A DNA stretch of 64,000 nt from Ignavibacterium sp. (GCA_018335755.1 JAGXRK010000044.1:106070-170069), one strand, 5' to 3'. Shown: positions 50,850 through 60,420, counted from the stretch's first letter. Program-made: numbers and translations. The notes: a model not told the origin generated them from the letters alone.

Positions 50850-52334
50850 TTATTGTAGTAAAATCATTTTTCTAGTTTGAACAATGTCTTCAGCCATCAG
50901 ACTGTAGAAATATACTCCCGAGGAAAGTCCCGAAGCGTCGAACTCAATTTGATAATTGCCTGCAGGTTTGTTTTCGTTCACTAAAACTGCAACTTCATTG
51001 CCAAGTACATCATAAACTTTTAATGTTACCAGTGTATTGTCATTTCGAGGAGTCTGCGACGAGAAATCTTTAAGATTCCTCACTTCGTTCGGAATGACAA
51101 AACGTATAGTTGTTGAGGGATTAAACGGATTCGGATAATTCTGTGCCAGATGGAATTCTTCCGGAAGATTCTCTTCAAACTGAACTGATGTTGGATTCAG
51201 TAAATCATATACCGCATTGCGAATAGCCGGAAGCTGATTATACAAATTAGTTCCCGGGCATTCTGTAGCACATCCGTTTCTGTGTCCGCTGATATTGTTT
51301 AAAGTTAATCCGGAAGCTGTATGATAGCCGCTGCCAAGCGGATTTATATTCCTTTCATCTGCTTTGTAAGCTAGAATTTCTGCAAGACTTGTCTTAGCTG
51401 CCTCTGTCGGACTGGTTGAAGTATAAGTCCCCATCACACAAACTCCCATAGTATTACTGTTAGTTCCACAGAAATGTGCACCAAGGACATTGTCATTAGT
51501 GTTTTGCCACCACGCACGGCCCTGATAAACCACTCCATTTGCATCAATAAGCCAGTTGTAACCAATGTCGCTCCATCCGTTTGATTGTGTATGAAGCGCA
51601 TAAATAGCTCTTACAACTGCAGGCCAGTCATTTGAAGAACTGGTTCCTGCAGAATGATGTACAATTAAATGTGTAGGACTGGTTAAACTCGGGCTTCCCA
51701 GTGAGCCCTGACCCTGAGGACATCCCCATTCAGTTCTCGTTACAATAGGCGGGCGGGGATATGAAGTGGCTTCACTCATTTTACTTAAATCAAAAATCTG
51801 ATTCCGATCTCTTTTAATATCCATATCCGGAATAAAATTGATTTCAGGTTCATTTTTTCTGATTTGTTCTAATACTTCATCGGCTGTTTTGCCCGGACTT
51901 ATAAAGCTAAAGACTATTCTTTCAATATCAATCGTTTCTTCTTTAAGATAAATTTTGAATTGAATTGTGTTTGCACTTTTATCAAAGAACTGCAATCCGC
52001 TGGTCAATTCACCTGAAAGGTTTTCAACATCATCATCAAATTCAAATTTAATCCAATTATTATTAAAATCTGATCTTACCTCTATGAGAATTTTTTCCTC
52101 TGACAGATTTTTTCCATAAAGTTTGAATGCAACTCCAAGAAACGGGTCTGGATTGGTGATTGGTATTCTGAGTTCTTTAGAAGTAATGGTAGAAAAGCCA
52201 TTCCTGACTATTACATTTTCAATATTATTATCATCTGTTACACTGATCTCTGCTTGTTCAAATGTTATATCTTGTGACTGCGCCACAATGACAAATGTAA
52301 ACAACACAAACAAGCCAATTAAATAATATTTCAT
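50850..52334 (-). CDS. Secreted peptidoglycan amidase with T9SS sorting domain
   Basis: A 494-aa exported enzyme. A signal peptide and a beta-rich N-terminal region precede a PGRP/amidase_2 domain: 'TRTEWGCPQG', 'THLIVHHSAGTS', 'DIGYNWLIDANGVVYQGR', 'VCVMGTY' and 'ISGHRNGCATECPG', with histidine and cysteine ligands present. The C terminus is a sorting module ('NYPNPFNPSTTIRF...VYDVLGNEVAVLVNENKPAGNYQIEFDASGLSSGVYFYSL') that directs secretion through the T9SS. Within that module lies an insertion encoding 'VIPNEVRNLKDFSSQTPRND', produced by a palindromic repeat. AGGTGA precedes the ATG. Likely function is cleavage of external or own cell wall. Confidence 0.9.
   Translation of the reverse strand: MKYYLIGLFVLFTFVIVAQSQDITFEQAEISVTDDNNIENVIVRNGFSTITSKELRIPITNPDPFLGVAFKLYGKNLSEEKILIEVRSDFNNNWIKFEFDDDVENLSGELTSGLQFFDKSANTIQFKIYLKEETIDIERIVFSFISPGKTADEVLEQIRKNEPEINFIPDMDIKRDRNQIFDLSKMSEATSYPRPPIVTRTEWGCPQGQGSLGSPSLTSPTHLIVHHSAGTSSSNDWPAVVRAIYALHTQSNGWSDIGYNWLIDANGVVYQGRAWWQNTNDNVLGAHFCGTNSNTMGVCVMGTYTSTSPTEAAKTSLAEILAYKADERNINPLGSGYHTASGLTLNNISGHRNGCATECPGTNLYNQLPAIRNAVYDLLNPTSVQFEENLPEEFHLAQNYPNPFNPSTTIRFVIPNEVRNLKDFSSQTPRNDNTLVTLKVYDVLGNEVAVLVNENKPAGNYQIEFDASGLSSGVYFYSLMAEDIVQTRKMILLQ
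51037..51100. repeat. Palindromic repeat inside the amidase coding sequence
   Basis: TTGTCATTTCGA (51037-51048) pairs with TCGGAATGACAA (51089-51100) with one wobble pair. Its sequence resembles the inner palindrome at 46,708-46,784 (GTCATTTCGA.GGAGTCT and AGAAATC). It is translated in frame as 'NEVRNLKDFSS', a peptide familiar from dispersed repeats in Bacteroidetes genomes. The insertion leaves the reading frame open. Confidence 0.75.
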
Positions 52335-52354
52335 CAAAATCACCTAATAAATGC

Positions 52355-53551
52355 TTACTTCATTTTATAAAATTCGTTATCTAATATACTTTCAATTCCC
52401 TGTGTTCCAATCGAGTTTAGAATTCTTTTAGCGCGAATGAATCCACTTTTTCTGTAATCGCTGTAGTAAGGCTTACTGGGATTAAAACTATTTATTCTTA
52501 CTCTTCCGGCTGCGTGAATAAAATCGCCATCCTCAATGTAAATAGCAACGTGGGTTATACGTTCTTTCCTGTCTTCTGTGGCTTTTGTACCATAGAAAAG
52601 GAGATCACCGGGCTTTAGCTTATCCCATCCGTTTTCAGTATCTATCATCTCACCGGTATGAACCTGCTGTGAAGCATCGCGGGGAAGAATGATTCCGTTA
52701 AGAAAAAAAACTGTTTTGGTAAATCCGCTGCAGTCCATGCCTTTTGATGATGTACCGCCCCAAAGATAAGGGACACCCATAAACCTGTGTGCCTCTTTTA
52801 AAATATTTTCAGGTGTCGGATTTATATTAGTATACCATTCAGTAAAGCTCTTACATTGATCTTTTTTAACGTATGCTTCTCTTCCATCAGGAAAATTAAC
52901 TTTGTAGAATTCTTTCTCTTCACCCACTAATTTTAGGAGATTGCCGATTGCAAGATCCGAAACCCTCTGTGATTTTTCATCCGGTAGAGAAAAAGCAAAT
53001 CCATAATCCTGCATATAGATTATTTTATCAGCTTTTAACCATTCATTTATTTCCTTCTTAGTCATAGCATGAAATCCGTCGTCATCCATCCATGAAAGAT
53101 AACCATCAGGAGTTTGAATAAGATAGAAACCCCATCTTGCTTTTTTCAGTATTTTAATCGGAGTGCCGAGTAGTGATTGAGTAGAAAGTTCTGCCGGATG
53201 ATCAGGATTCGATCTTAAGTTTGACACAGACAGATTAATTACTCCATATATTTTATCTCCAAGCTCTTCAGCAGGCAGAGTTTTAATTTCATTTTTAATG
53301 TTGAGATTTTCTTTTTTTAATTGTTCAATTAAATTCATTTTAGCCTCTGGCAGATTAGTTTCACCTTTAAGAATATAAGAGTTGCCGGATTTATCAATCT
53401 CAATATTAAATAAAGCCACACGTTTGTCGGGTGCGAATTTTTCTTTAACCGCGATTATAATTTTATTTATATCTTCCAATTGATTATTACTTTGAGAAAA
53501 ATGCGAAGATGCAAATAATGAGATTAAGATTATTGTTAGAAAAAATTTCAT
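52355..53551 (-). CDS. NlpC/P60 peptidoglycan endopeptidase with SH3-like domains
   Basis: A 398-aa exported cysteine peptidase. The signal peptide (MKFFLTIILISLFASSHFSQ) is followed by SH3-like segments ('VINLSVSNLRSNPDHPAELSTQSLLGTPIKILKKARWGFYLIQTPDGYLSWM' and 'SDLAIGNLLKLVGE'). The catalytic NlpC/P60 domain has the cysteine in 'MDCSGFTKTVFF', the histidine in 'ITHVAIYIEDGDFIHAAG', and 'FMGVPYLWGGTSSKG' before them. This resembles gamma-D-glutamyl-diamino acid endopeptidases that cut muropeptides. It follows closely upstream (21 bp) of the amidase on the same strand. Confidence 0.92.
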   Translation of the reverse strand: MKFFLTIILISLFASSHFSQSNNQLEDINKIIIAVKEKFAPDKRVALFNIEIDKSGNSYILKGETNLPEAKMNLIEQLKKENLNIKNEIKTLPAEELGDKIYGVINLSVSNLRSNPDHPAELSTQSLLGTPIKILKKARWGFYLIQTPDGYLSWMDDDGFHAMTKKEINEWLKADKIIYMQDYGFAFSLPDEKSQRVSDLAIGNLLKLVGEEKEFYKVNFPDGREAYVKKDQCKSFTEWYTNINPTPENILKEAHRFMGVPYLWGGTSSKGMDCSGFTKTVFFLNGIILPRDASQQVHTGEMIDTENGWDKLKPGDLLFYGTKATEDRKERITHVAIYIEDGDFIHAAGRVRINSFNPSKPYYSDYRKSGFIRAKRILNSIGTQGIESILDNEFYKMK

Positions 53552-53602
53552 ATTTGTTCCGTTTAATAATTACTTCAGAATTAACTGTTACAAATATAAA
53601 AA

Positions 53603-53624
53603 AGGCATCCATAAAAGGATGCCT
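53603..53624 (-). terminator. Intrinsic terminator of the sialidase-like gene
   Basis: AGGCATCC (53603-53610) pairs with GGATGCCT (53617-53624); on the minus strand the stem runs into a T-rich tract. It lies 40 bp after the secreted sialidase-like gene and separates it from the NlpC/P60 gene. Confidence 0.8.
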
Positions 53625-53663
53625 AAATAAGCGAATAATTGAGTATTTTATTTCAGGTTCAAG

Positions 53664-55529
53664 TTACTTAATGAATGTCATTTTCTTAACATCCAAAAAT
53701 TTACCTGCATAAAGTTTATAAAGATAAATTCCACTTGAGAGTGAAGAGGCATCGAATTCTTTTGTATAATGTCCAGCTTCAAGTTCTTTAGAAATAAGAT
53801 TTGCGACTTCTATTCCCAGAATATTATAAATCTTCAAATCAACAAAAGCTCTCTCTGGTAAATTGAACGAAATTTGTGTTGAAGGATTAAATGGATTAGG
53901 GAAATTCTGTTCAAGTATAAAATCGGAAGGAGCAAATTTATTATCTTCCACAGAAACTATTACAGTTGAAAAATTCCAGGTTTCACTATATTCACCCCAG
54001 CCACGTAAGTTCTTGCACTTTGTTCGCCAGTAATAAGTTTTATTTGGTAAAATATTATCGTAAATAATTGTTGGATTTGTAAGGCTTGAATCAATAAATG
54101 AATTATTAAACAGATCATTATCTGCAATTTCGAACCAGTAATTATCAATGGCCGGATATGATTCTGACCAATTAAATTCTACACTTGTTGTGTCAATTAC
54201 CGATCCATTTGCAGGTGAATATAACTCTGGTGCAGCAGGCATTGTATAATAAGTTACGTCGCCGTAAAATAAAGAATCAGGACCGTATGGCTGTGCTCCT
54301 CTTGTACCTGCAGCTACAACTATTTGTCTTGCGCGGTTTGTAAAGTATCCCTGCCTTGTATCTGTACGAACCATCATTCCACCAAAATAATTTGTTAAAC
54401 TATCTGGTACTTCAACAGGGTCCGACCAGTTCAAACAATCGTTACTAAATGTAATGTGTACATTCTTATTTTTTATCCATAAATACATTGTAAATAAACC
54501 GTGCTGATCACAGTGCAAAGTAAAATAGTTAAGTGTATCTGTAGGAGCAAGATTAATATTAGCTGTTTGGGGTGAATCTAAATTAATTGTAACTTTTAAT
54601 TCCGGCAAACCTGAGGAATTATTGTAAAGATATACTACGTATTTGTTATAATCCGGATCAACAATAGCATCGAATCTGTTCCAGGCAACGGCAATGTTAT
54701 CAGAAATTTCAACGGGTGCTCCCCAACTACTTCCATCATAGGTTAAATAGAATAATCTATAATTATCTGCTAATTGCCGGGCACATACTAAGTTTATTGT
54801 TCCAGCTGTATCTATCAAAGTTAAGTAACGGTCAAAAATAAATTTATCATATCCTGCGTCTGAAAATTGAACGATTGTATTTTTTGGACCCCAAGCATTA
54901 GTAGTTGAATTTCTTATCCATTCCCAGGCTTCACCTCCCAATGAATTCCATCCGTATCTGTTTGCAAGGATATGAACATCATTGTCTTTATCCACAAAAA
55001 TATTCTGTATTACTGCTCCATAATTTGAAATACTATGAAGTTCAATTTGCTCAATACTCCAGTTGCCGGATAGATTGTTTAAACAGTACAAATCGTAAAA
55101 GAACTCCTGGCCAAAACTTATTCCAGTTGGGTTGGAATAATTATATAGCGAATGAATTGTAAAAGCAATAAATATCTTTTGATTAAGATCAATTGCCAAT
55201 GCAGCGTACCTTATATCTCCTTCGTGTCCTGTAATTATCTGTTCTTTTATCCAGGATTGTCCTTCGTCAGTAGATTTATAGTAATAAAGTTCATAGTTAT
55301 CAACATAAGCGACATGCAAATACCCGTCTACTGGATCTTCGATGAAAGAGTTTATTGTAGAATGACCGAAACCTGTAAAGTAACCTGTGTAAAAAGGTTC
55401 TCCGATATCGATATCAGCAGTATTATAATTCACACTATCTGGTAATGATTGTGCTGAAGATAATGTAAATAAGCCGAAAATAATTATAAAAAGAACACAA
55501 AGATTCTTAGAATTCATTACTCTTTTCAT
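53664..55529 (-). CDS. Secreted sialidase/BNR-like protein with FnIII and T9SS sorting domains
   Basis: A 621-aa exported protein from the ATG at 55529, chosen for the AGAGGAG site and signal peptide it gives. The body has repeated beta-propeller-type blades ('YYKSTDEGQSWIKEQIIT', 'LYCLNNLSGNWSIEQIEL', 'SNDCLNWSDPVEV') with Asp-box-like elements. A FnIII-like segment ('PELYSPANGSVIDTTSVEFNWSES...YYWRTKCKNLRGWGEYSETWNF') and a C-terminal sorting module ('NFPNPFNPSTQISF...YNILGIEVANLISKELEAGHY...LSSGIYLYKL') follow. No catalytic signature is evident, so it may be a binding or adhesion protein. Confidence 0.82.
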   Translation of the reverse strand: MKRVMNSKNLCVLFIIIFGLFTLSSAQSLPDSVNYNTADIDIGEPFYTGYFTGFGHSTINSFIEDPVDGYLHVAYVDNYELYYYKSTDEGQSWIKEQIITGHEGDIRYAALAIDLNQKIFIAFTIHSLYNYSNPTGISFGQEFFYDLYCLNNLSGNWSIEQIELHSISNYGAVIQNIFVDKDNDVHILANRYGWNSLGGEAWEWIRNSTTNAWGPKNTIVQFSDAGYDKFIFDRYLTLIDTAGTINLVCARQLADNYRLFYLTYDGSSWGAPVEISDNIAVAWNRFDAIVDPDYNKYVVYLYNNSSGLPELKVTINLDSPQTANINLAPTDTLNYFTLHCDQHGLFTMYLWIKNKNVHITFSNDCLNWSDPVEVPDSLTNYFGGMMVRTDTRQGYFTNRARQIVVAAGTRGAQPYGPDSLFYGDVTYYTMPAAPELYSPANGSVIDTTSVEFNWSESYPAIDNYWFEIADNDLFNNSFIDSSLTNPTIIYDNILPNKTYYWRTKCKNLRGWGEYSETWNFSTVIVSVEDNKFAPSDFILEQNFPNPFNPSTQISFNLPERAFVDLKIYNILGIEVANLISKELEAGHYTKEFDASSLSSGIYLYKLYAGKFLDVKKMTFIK

Positions 55530-55872
55530 TTTAACTACTCCTCTGAGATAATTTGTTGATTGATGTAAATTTTTATAGTCAAAAACTATACCTGTGTCAG
55601 GCAAAGGAGATAAATAGCGAAATGTTGTACTTGGAAGAGGCTTAGAATCGTTATTCACGATAATAAATAACTTTGTTTAATAAACTTTTATTTATTTTAT
55701 ATTAACTTAAAGCTTTCTTCCTCAAAAGCCTTACATTATTAACAAATGATTATAATGAGTAATATTTGATAATTATAAAGAAAAATAGTGGTACAAATCG
55801 ATGTGTTATTCAATTCTGAGACAATAAAAATAATTGGGGATATAGATTTACTGGCAAATGCAAAATAAATTA

Positions 55873-57303
55873 TCAGTTATCTAAAGTTTTGTAATCTACT
55901 TTCATTTTGTAATTCCACTTATCAAAATAAAGATTACCGCCCCTCCACTCCAGTTCACCGCGTTGAAAATCTATTGTTTCACTTCTTGGAAAAATTTTAG
56001 CAGGGAACAAGGGTCTTGAATAATCATCGTTTGTAATTAAATGATATGAATCGGTGCTTCCGAGAAAGAAATATTTTTCATCTTCAAGTTCTGATTCAAT
56101 TAAACCGAATGATTGATCAACTGGAATCCATCCATAACCTTCCAGATAGATTTCACTCCAGTCATGAAGATTAACTTCACCGGGATGCAGCATCCAGCCG
56201 CTTTGCCACTTAGCGGGAATACCATTGTATCTGCATAATGTCATAAACAAAAGTGTTTTAATTCCACAGTCCCCGTGCATTCTTGAAACACAATAATCTG
56301 AAATATTTTCTATTGTTGAATATTCTCTTGCACCAGCCCATGGAATATTTTCTGAAATCCAGGTGAATATTTTTTTTGCAATTAAATACGGATTCTTTTC
56401 ATCCCCTACGATCTTATCCGATAATTCTTTGATCTTATCAGTGAAAACAATATGCGGTACTCTCTCAGCAGTAAATATTTTATATAATCCTGATTCCTTA
56501 TTGTAAGGTTTGATTAAATCCGGATCAATAAAATTCACTTCTGTAAACATAGTTACTTCAAGCACCATATGGAAAACTGTGGGCTGATCTTTCTGAGCAG
56601 TTTTCTCAACATAAATAGTGCGCTGCTGATTATTATTATCAGCAATTACATATTCATCAATGTTAACACCGAGTAATTTTATATCAACCTGTCTGTTATG
56701 TCCTTCACGCGGATAGGGGAGCCAGCATCGGATTATTTCACCCGGAGGTACTTCGTTTGGTTTAACTGTTACGGTATAATCTAAATTAAGAACAACGGGC
56801 TTAACTAAATTTTCGTATGAGTTTGCTGATTCATCAAGAGCAAGAGGAATATACTCTTCGAGAAAAATATAAAGCGGGTCCGGCTGAATACCATCAACTA
56901 ACTGTTTTTGTTTTTTTGCTTCCTTATTAATTCTAAAGAGATTGTATGCAGAACGTGAAAAATACCACTTTGTACCATCTATAACTTTATATTCTAATGA
57001 GCCGTCATCTTCCCATTTCTTCAATTCGTTTTCAGTTGCTTCGGGATAATATTTATATACAACCTGCAATACATCTTTGGCCGTTTTATTAAAATCTTTT
57101 CTGACCCTGTCGAGTCTTTCTTTTTCAAATTGAAGTTCAAATAGTTCATCATAAGAAAGATTATCTGATTTAAGTTTTTCATCTATTATCTTTTCAGCTT
57201 TAGAGAATTCGCCTGAGCGGACTAACTGGTTGATATCATTGAATCTTGTTTGGGCTATTGTACTAATTGTAAAGATCATCAACAGTATAGTAATTTTTTT
57301 CAT
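55873..57303 (-). CDS. Transglutaminase-like protein, exported
   Basis: A 476-aa protein with signal peptide. The C-terminal transglutaminase core has the cysteine in 'RMHGDCGIKTLLFMTLCRYNGIPAKW', the histidine in 'LHDWSEIYLEGYGW', and the aspartate in 'PVDQSFG', the full catalytic triad. The N-terminal 150 residues are helical. Such proteins in this group are usually cysteine peptidases rather than crosslinkers. The gap upstream of the gene to 57,500 holds the promoter of the divergent acyltransferase. Confidence 0.88.
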   Translation of the reverse strand: MKKITILLMIFTISTIAQTRFNDINQLVRSGEFSKAEKIIDEKLKSDNLSYDELFELQFEKERLDRVRKDFNKTAKDVLQVVYKYYPEATENELKKWEDDGSLEYKVIDGTKWYFSRSAYNLFRINKEAKKQKQLVDGIQPDPLYIFLEEYIPLALDESANSYENLVKPVVLNLDYTVTVKPNEVPPGEIIRCWLPYPREGHNRQVDIKLLGVNIDEYVIADNNNQQRTIYVEKTAQKDQPTVFHMVLEVTMFTEVNFIDPDLIKPYNKESGLYKIFTAERVPHIVFTDKIKELSDKIVGDEKNPYLIAKKIFTWISENIPWAGAREYSTIENISDYCVSRMHGDCGIKTLLFMTLCRYNGIPAKWQSGWMLHPGEVNLHDWSEIYLEGYGWIPVDQSFGLIESELEDEKYFFLGSTDSYHLITNDDYSRPLFPAKIFPRSETIDFQRGELEWRGGNLYFDKWNYKMKVDYKTLDN

Positions 57304-57455
57304 TTTTCTCCCTGGGTGATAAAGGGCATTGTAAGTAAGTATGTCAACAAAGGTTTCTGGTCACTAACTAATAAATTTAATTATGATTCCGAAACAAGTT
57401 CGGAATTCCAACTCAAAAATAACAAAGCTTTAATCATTATTCACATAAATTTGCG

Positions 57456-57463
57456 TATTTTTG
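57456..57463 (+). promoter_or_regulatory. Bacteroidetes-type -7 box for the acyltransferase gene
   Basis: TATTTTTG matches TAnnTTTG and lies 37 bp before the ATG, with GGAG just upstream of the start. No clear -33 element. Confidence 0.45.
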
Positions 57464-57500
57464 CACTTAATAAATACGATTTTCTTATTGGAGAATTAAT

Positions 57501-58637
57501 ATGAAACCTACCGAACGGCTGCTCTCTCTGGATGTGTTCAGGGGAATAACAATAATGGGAATGATACTCGTCAATAATCCCGGAACATGGAGTGCAATTT
57601 ACCCTCAACTGCGGCATGCAGAATGGCATGGCTGTACTTTTACTGATCTGATATTTCCGTTTTTTCTTTTTATTGTTGGTGTAGCAATTTCATACTCACT
57701 CACAAAGCGAAAATCTCAGGGCGGAAGTATGAAAAGTCTGTACCTTAATATTTTCAGGCGTTCGGTTATTTTATTTTTACTGGGAATAATACTGGCTGGT
57801 TTTCCATTCGGACTTATGCTTGATCACCAGTTTTCGTGGGCAACTATCAGAATACCGGGCGTACTGCAAAGGATAGCAGTAGTTTATCTTGTCGCTTCAA
57901 TTCTTTTTCTTAAAACTAATACTAAAGCACAGTACTGGATTACAGGAGCAATTCTTATTGGTTATGCAGCTTTAATGAGTCTGGTACCTGTTCCGGGTGT
58001 TGGTTATGCTAATTATGAACCAACAACAAATCTGGCAGCATATTTAGATCAGCTTCTGCTTGGAAGTCACCTATGGTCAGCATCAAAAGTTTGGGATCCG
58101 GAAGGAATACTATCTACTCTGCCCGCAATTGGAACTGTAATGCTCGGTATTTTTACAGGAAATTTATTAAGAAGTGATAAAGATGCTGCATCAAAAACTG
58201 TATGGATGTATATATGGGGAAGTGCATTAATGCTAGCCGGATGGATATGGAGTTTCTGGTTTCCGTTAAATAAAAATATATGGACAAGCTCTTATGTTCT
58301 TTACACTGGCGGACTAGCATTATTTTTTCTCGCATTCTGCTACTGGTTTATTGATATTAAAAAAGTTACATGGTGGATAAAACCATTTCATGTATACGGT
58401 ATGAATGCGATAACAGTATTTTTTCTTTCAGGTATTATCGGAAGATTGTTATACTTAATTAAATGGGAAAGCACAGAAGGAACAATGATAACTCTGAAAG
58501 GATATATATTTGACACATTTTTCCTTTCATGGTTGAATCCTATTAATGCATCATTGGGATTTGCAATTACATACATTGTCATCTGGCTGGGATTGATGTG
58601 GATTTTATATGCAAAGAAAATTTTTATAAAGGTATAA
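57501..58637 (+). CDS. HGSNAT-like membrane acyltransferase (DUF5009 type)
   Basis: A 378-aa membrane protein with about 10 hydrophobic helices. The start 'PTERLLSLDVFRGITIMGMILVNNPGTW' and 'WHGCTFTDLIFPFFLFIVGVAISYSL' contain the conserved histidine and aspartate of the heparan-alpha-glucosaminide N-acetyltransferase family, which acetylates terminal glucosamine across a membrane. In bacteria these proteins are often near amino-sugar genes, here a NagZ-like glycosidase. The acceptor sugar is unknown. Confidence 0.85.
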   Translation: MKPTERLLSLDVFRGITIMGMILVNNPGTWSAIYPQLRHAEWHGCTFTDLIFPFFLFIVGVAISYSLTKRKSQGGSMKSLYLNIFRRSVILFLLGIILAGFPFGLMLDHQFSWATIRIPGVLQRIAVVYLVASILFLKTNTKAQYWITGAILIGYAALMSLVPVPGVGYANYEPTTNLAAYLDQLLLGSHLWSASKVWDPEGILSTLPAIGTVMLGIFTGNLLRSDKDAASKTVWMYIWGSALMLAGWIWSFWFPLNKNIWTSSYVLYTGGLALFFLAFCYWFIDIKKVTWWIKPFHVYGMNAITVFFLSGIIGRLLYLIKWESTEGTMITLKGYIFDTFFLSWLNPINASLGFAITYIVIWLGLMWILYAKKIFIKV

Positions 58638-58660
58638 CGTAGAAAAAAAGGGTGTGAAAT

Positions 58661-58772
58661 GTAGGGATCGGTCTCCTGACCGATCCGAAAAGGGTACGCA
58701 ATAAGAATGTGATGTAATTTTTCAAATATTCGAAATAAAAAATAGCGGAATGGACGGGAGTCCATTCCCTAC
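58661..58772. repeat. Composite palindromic repeat
   Basis: GTAGGGA (58661-58667) pairs with TCCCTAC (58766-58772) at the ends. Inside are two perfect 9-bp hairpins: GGATCGGTC / GACCGATCC (58665-58673, 58678-58686) and GGAATGGAC / GTCCATTCC (58747-58755, 58760-58768), each with a 4-nt loop. This design resembles the repeat at 32,682, so they are probably members of one dispersed family. It fills the gap before the NagZ-like gene. Confidence 0.7.
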
Positions 58773-58787
58773 GAAAATATAATATAT

Positions 58788-60128
58788 ATGAAAAAACTTT
58801 TACTCCTAATACTGCTAACAAATATTTCATTTCCGCAATCACTTGAGCATAAAATTGCGCAAATGTTAATGGTTGGATTTCAGGGCACTGAACTTACTGA
58901 TACGACAATCATTAACGATATTCAGTTAAGAAAAATTGGCGGGGTTATCCTTATGGGATATAACATAACTTCGCCTGCACAGGTTCAGCAGTTGACGACT
59001 TCACTTCAATTAAATTCAGAAATTCCACTTTTTATTTCTGTGGATCAGGAAGGCGGAAGGGTAGCAAGATTAAGAGCTACAAATGGATTTTCTGCAACCA
59101 AAACTGCTTTTGAAATCGGAAACATCAATATTGAAGATACAACGCGTGCCTGGGCATCACTTATGGCCGGATGGCTTCAGCAAAGCGGGTTTAATGTTAA
59201 TCTTGCTCCGGTTGCAGATGTAAATGTTAATCCAACTAGTCCCGCAATCGGTAATCTTGATAGAAGTTTTTCCGCAAATCCCGATTCAGTATTTTATCAC
59301 TGCAACTTGTTTATCGATGAGTTTAATAATAAGAATATTCTTACAACGCTTAAACATTTTCCCGGTCACGGCAGTGCAAACACTGATTCTCATTTCGGGT
59401 TCACGGATATTACAAACACTTGGTCTGAGTCTGAGTTGATACCCTTTAGCAAATTAATTCAGAGTGGTTATAATGATTTTATTATGAGCGGACATTTGTA
59501 TAATGCAAATCTTGATTTAAATTATCCTGCTTCTCTTTCCGATAAAGTTATGACAGAACTTTTGAGAGATTCGTTAGGGTTTGAAGGATTAGTAGTTACT
59601 GACGGAATGTTTATGGGTGCAATAACCAATAATTATACATTCGAAAAAGCCGTTGAACTGGCAGTTAATGCTGGTAATGATATTTTACTTTACACCGGAA
59701 ACAAGATTGACGGAAGATCTCTGGTTGATAGTATTGTGTCCATTGTTCAAAACAAAATTTCTCTCGGTATTATATCGGAATCAAGGATTGATGCATCTTA
59801 TCAGAGAATTATACAGAAGAAACAAACATTCACTAATATTTATCTGGCATCTCAAACGAAAGTTCCATTAGATTACGGTTTAATCAATTATCCTAATCCA
59901 TTCAATGCTTCAACAAAAATTGTAGTTAAAAATCCGGTTAATGGAAATTTAATTGTTAGAGTCTATAATGTTATTGGGCAGGAAGTTGCTGAAATAGTTA
60001 ATAGCTATTATCAATCAGGAAATCATACGTTTTTATTTAATGCAAATGAACTGGCTTCAGGTATTTATGTGCTTAGAATGAATATTGATGAATATTCCGC
60101 TTCACATAAGATTATGTTATTAAAATAA
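58788..60128 (+). CDS. GH3 beta-N-acetylglucosaminidase (NagZ-like) with T9SS sorting domain
   Basis: A 446-aa exported glycosidase. The NagZ-type signature is 'LKHFPGHGSANTDSH' (K189-H190, H194), and the nucleophile is D272 in 'VVTDGMFMGA'. Other family blocks: 'PLFISVDQEGGRVARLR' and 'LAPVADVNVNPTSPAIGNLDRSF'. A C-terminal sorting module ('NYPNPFNASTKIVV...YNVIGQEVAEIVNSYYQSGNH...LASGIYVLRM') is present, unlike in classical cytoplasmic NagZ, so it acts outside the cell, releasing GlcNAc from peptidoglycan or chitin-like oligomers. The gap after it (60129-60420) shows no gene or clear signal. Confidence 0.9.
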   Translation: MKKLLLLILLTNISFPQSLEHKIAQMLMVGFQGTELTDTTIINDIQLRKIGGVILMGYNITSPAQVQQLTTSLQLNSEIPLFISVDQEGGRVARLRATNGFSATKTAFEIGNINIEDTTRAWASLMAGWLQQSGFNVNLAPVADVNVNPTSPAIGNLDRSFSANPDSVFYHCNLFIDEFNNKNILTTLKHFPGHGSANTDSHFGFTDITNTWSESELIPFSKLIQSGYNDFIMSGHLYNANLDLNYPASLSDKVMTELLRDSLGFEGLVVTDGMFMGAITNNYTFEKAVELAVNAGNDILLYTGNKIDGRSLVDSIVSIVQNKISLGIISESRIDASYQRIIQKKQTFTNIYLASQTKVPLDYGLINYPNPFNASTKIVVKNPVNGNLIVRVYNVIGQEVAEIVNSYYQSGNHTFLFNANELASGIYVLRMNIDEYSASHKIMLLK

Positions 60129-60420
60129 TCTGATAGTTGAATCTTGCTAAAAGGCATAAAAGTTTCCAGCTTGATTTTTTTCAGAGAGAAGTGATAAGCT
60201 CATCCATTCAATCAATCATCCAATAGTTAAAACATTCATCAAATCTTTATTTTTTAATTTATTTCAACCGTCAACAGATACTTACAAATGTAAGGTTTTT
60301 ATACTTTGAACTTCGTTTTGGGGCTTATTTATTGACTTCAATAAAAGTGTATTAGAAATTCCATTCATTTATATTTACTTGTATAATTTTTCAGTCTTTT
60401 TAAACTAACCCGGAGCTGTT

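Noticed and set aside
55659..55872. Hidden small gene between the sialidase-like and transglutaminase-like genes
   Set aside because: Only short frames without start signals are present; it is A+T-rich spacer.
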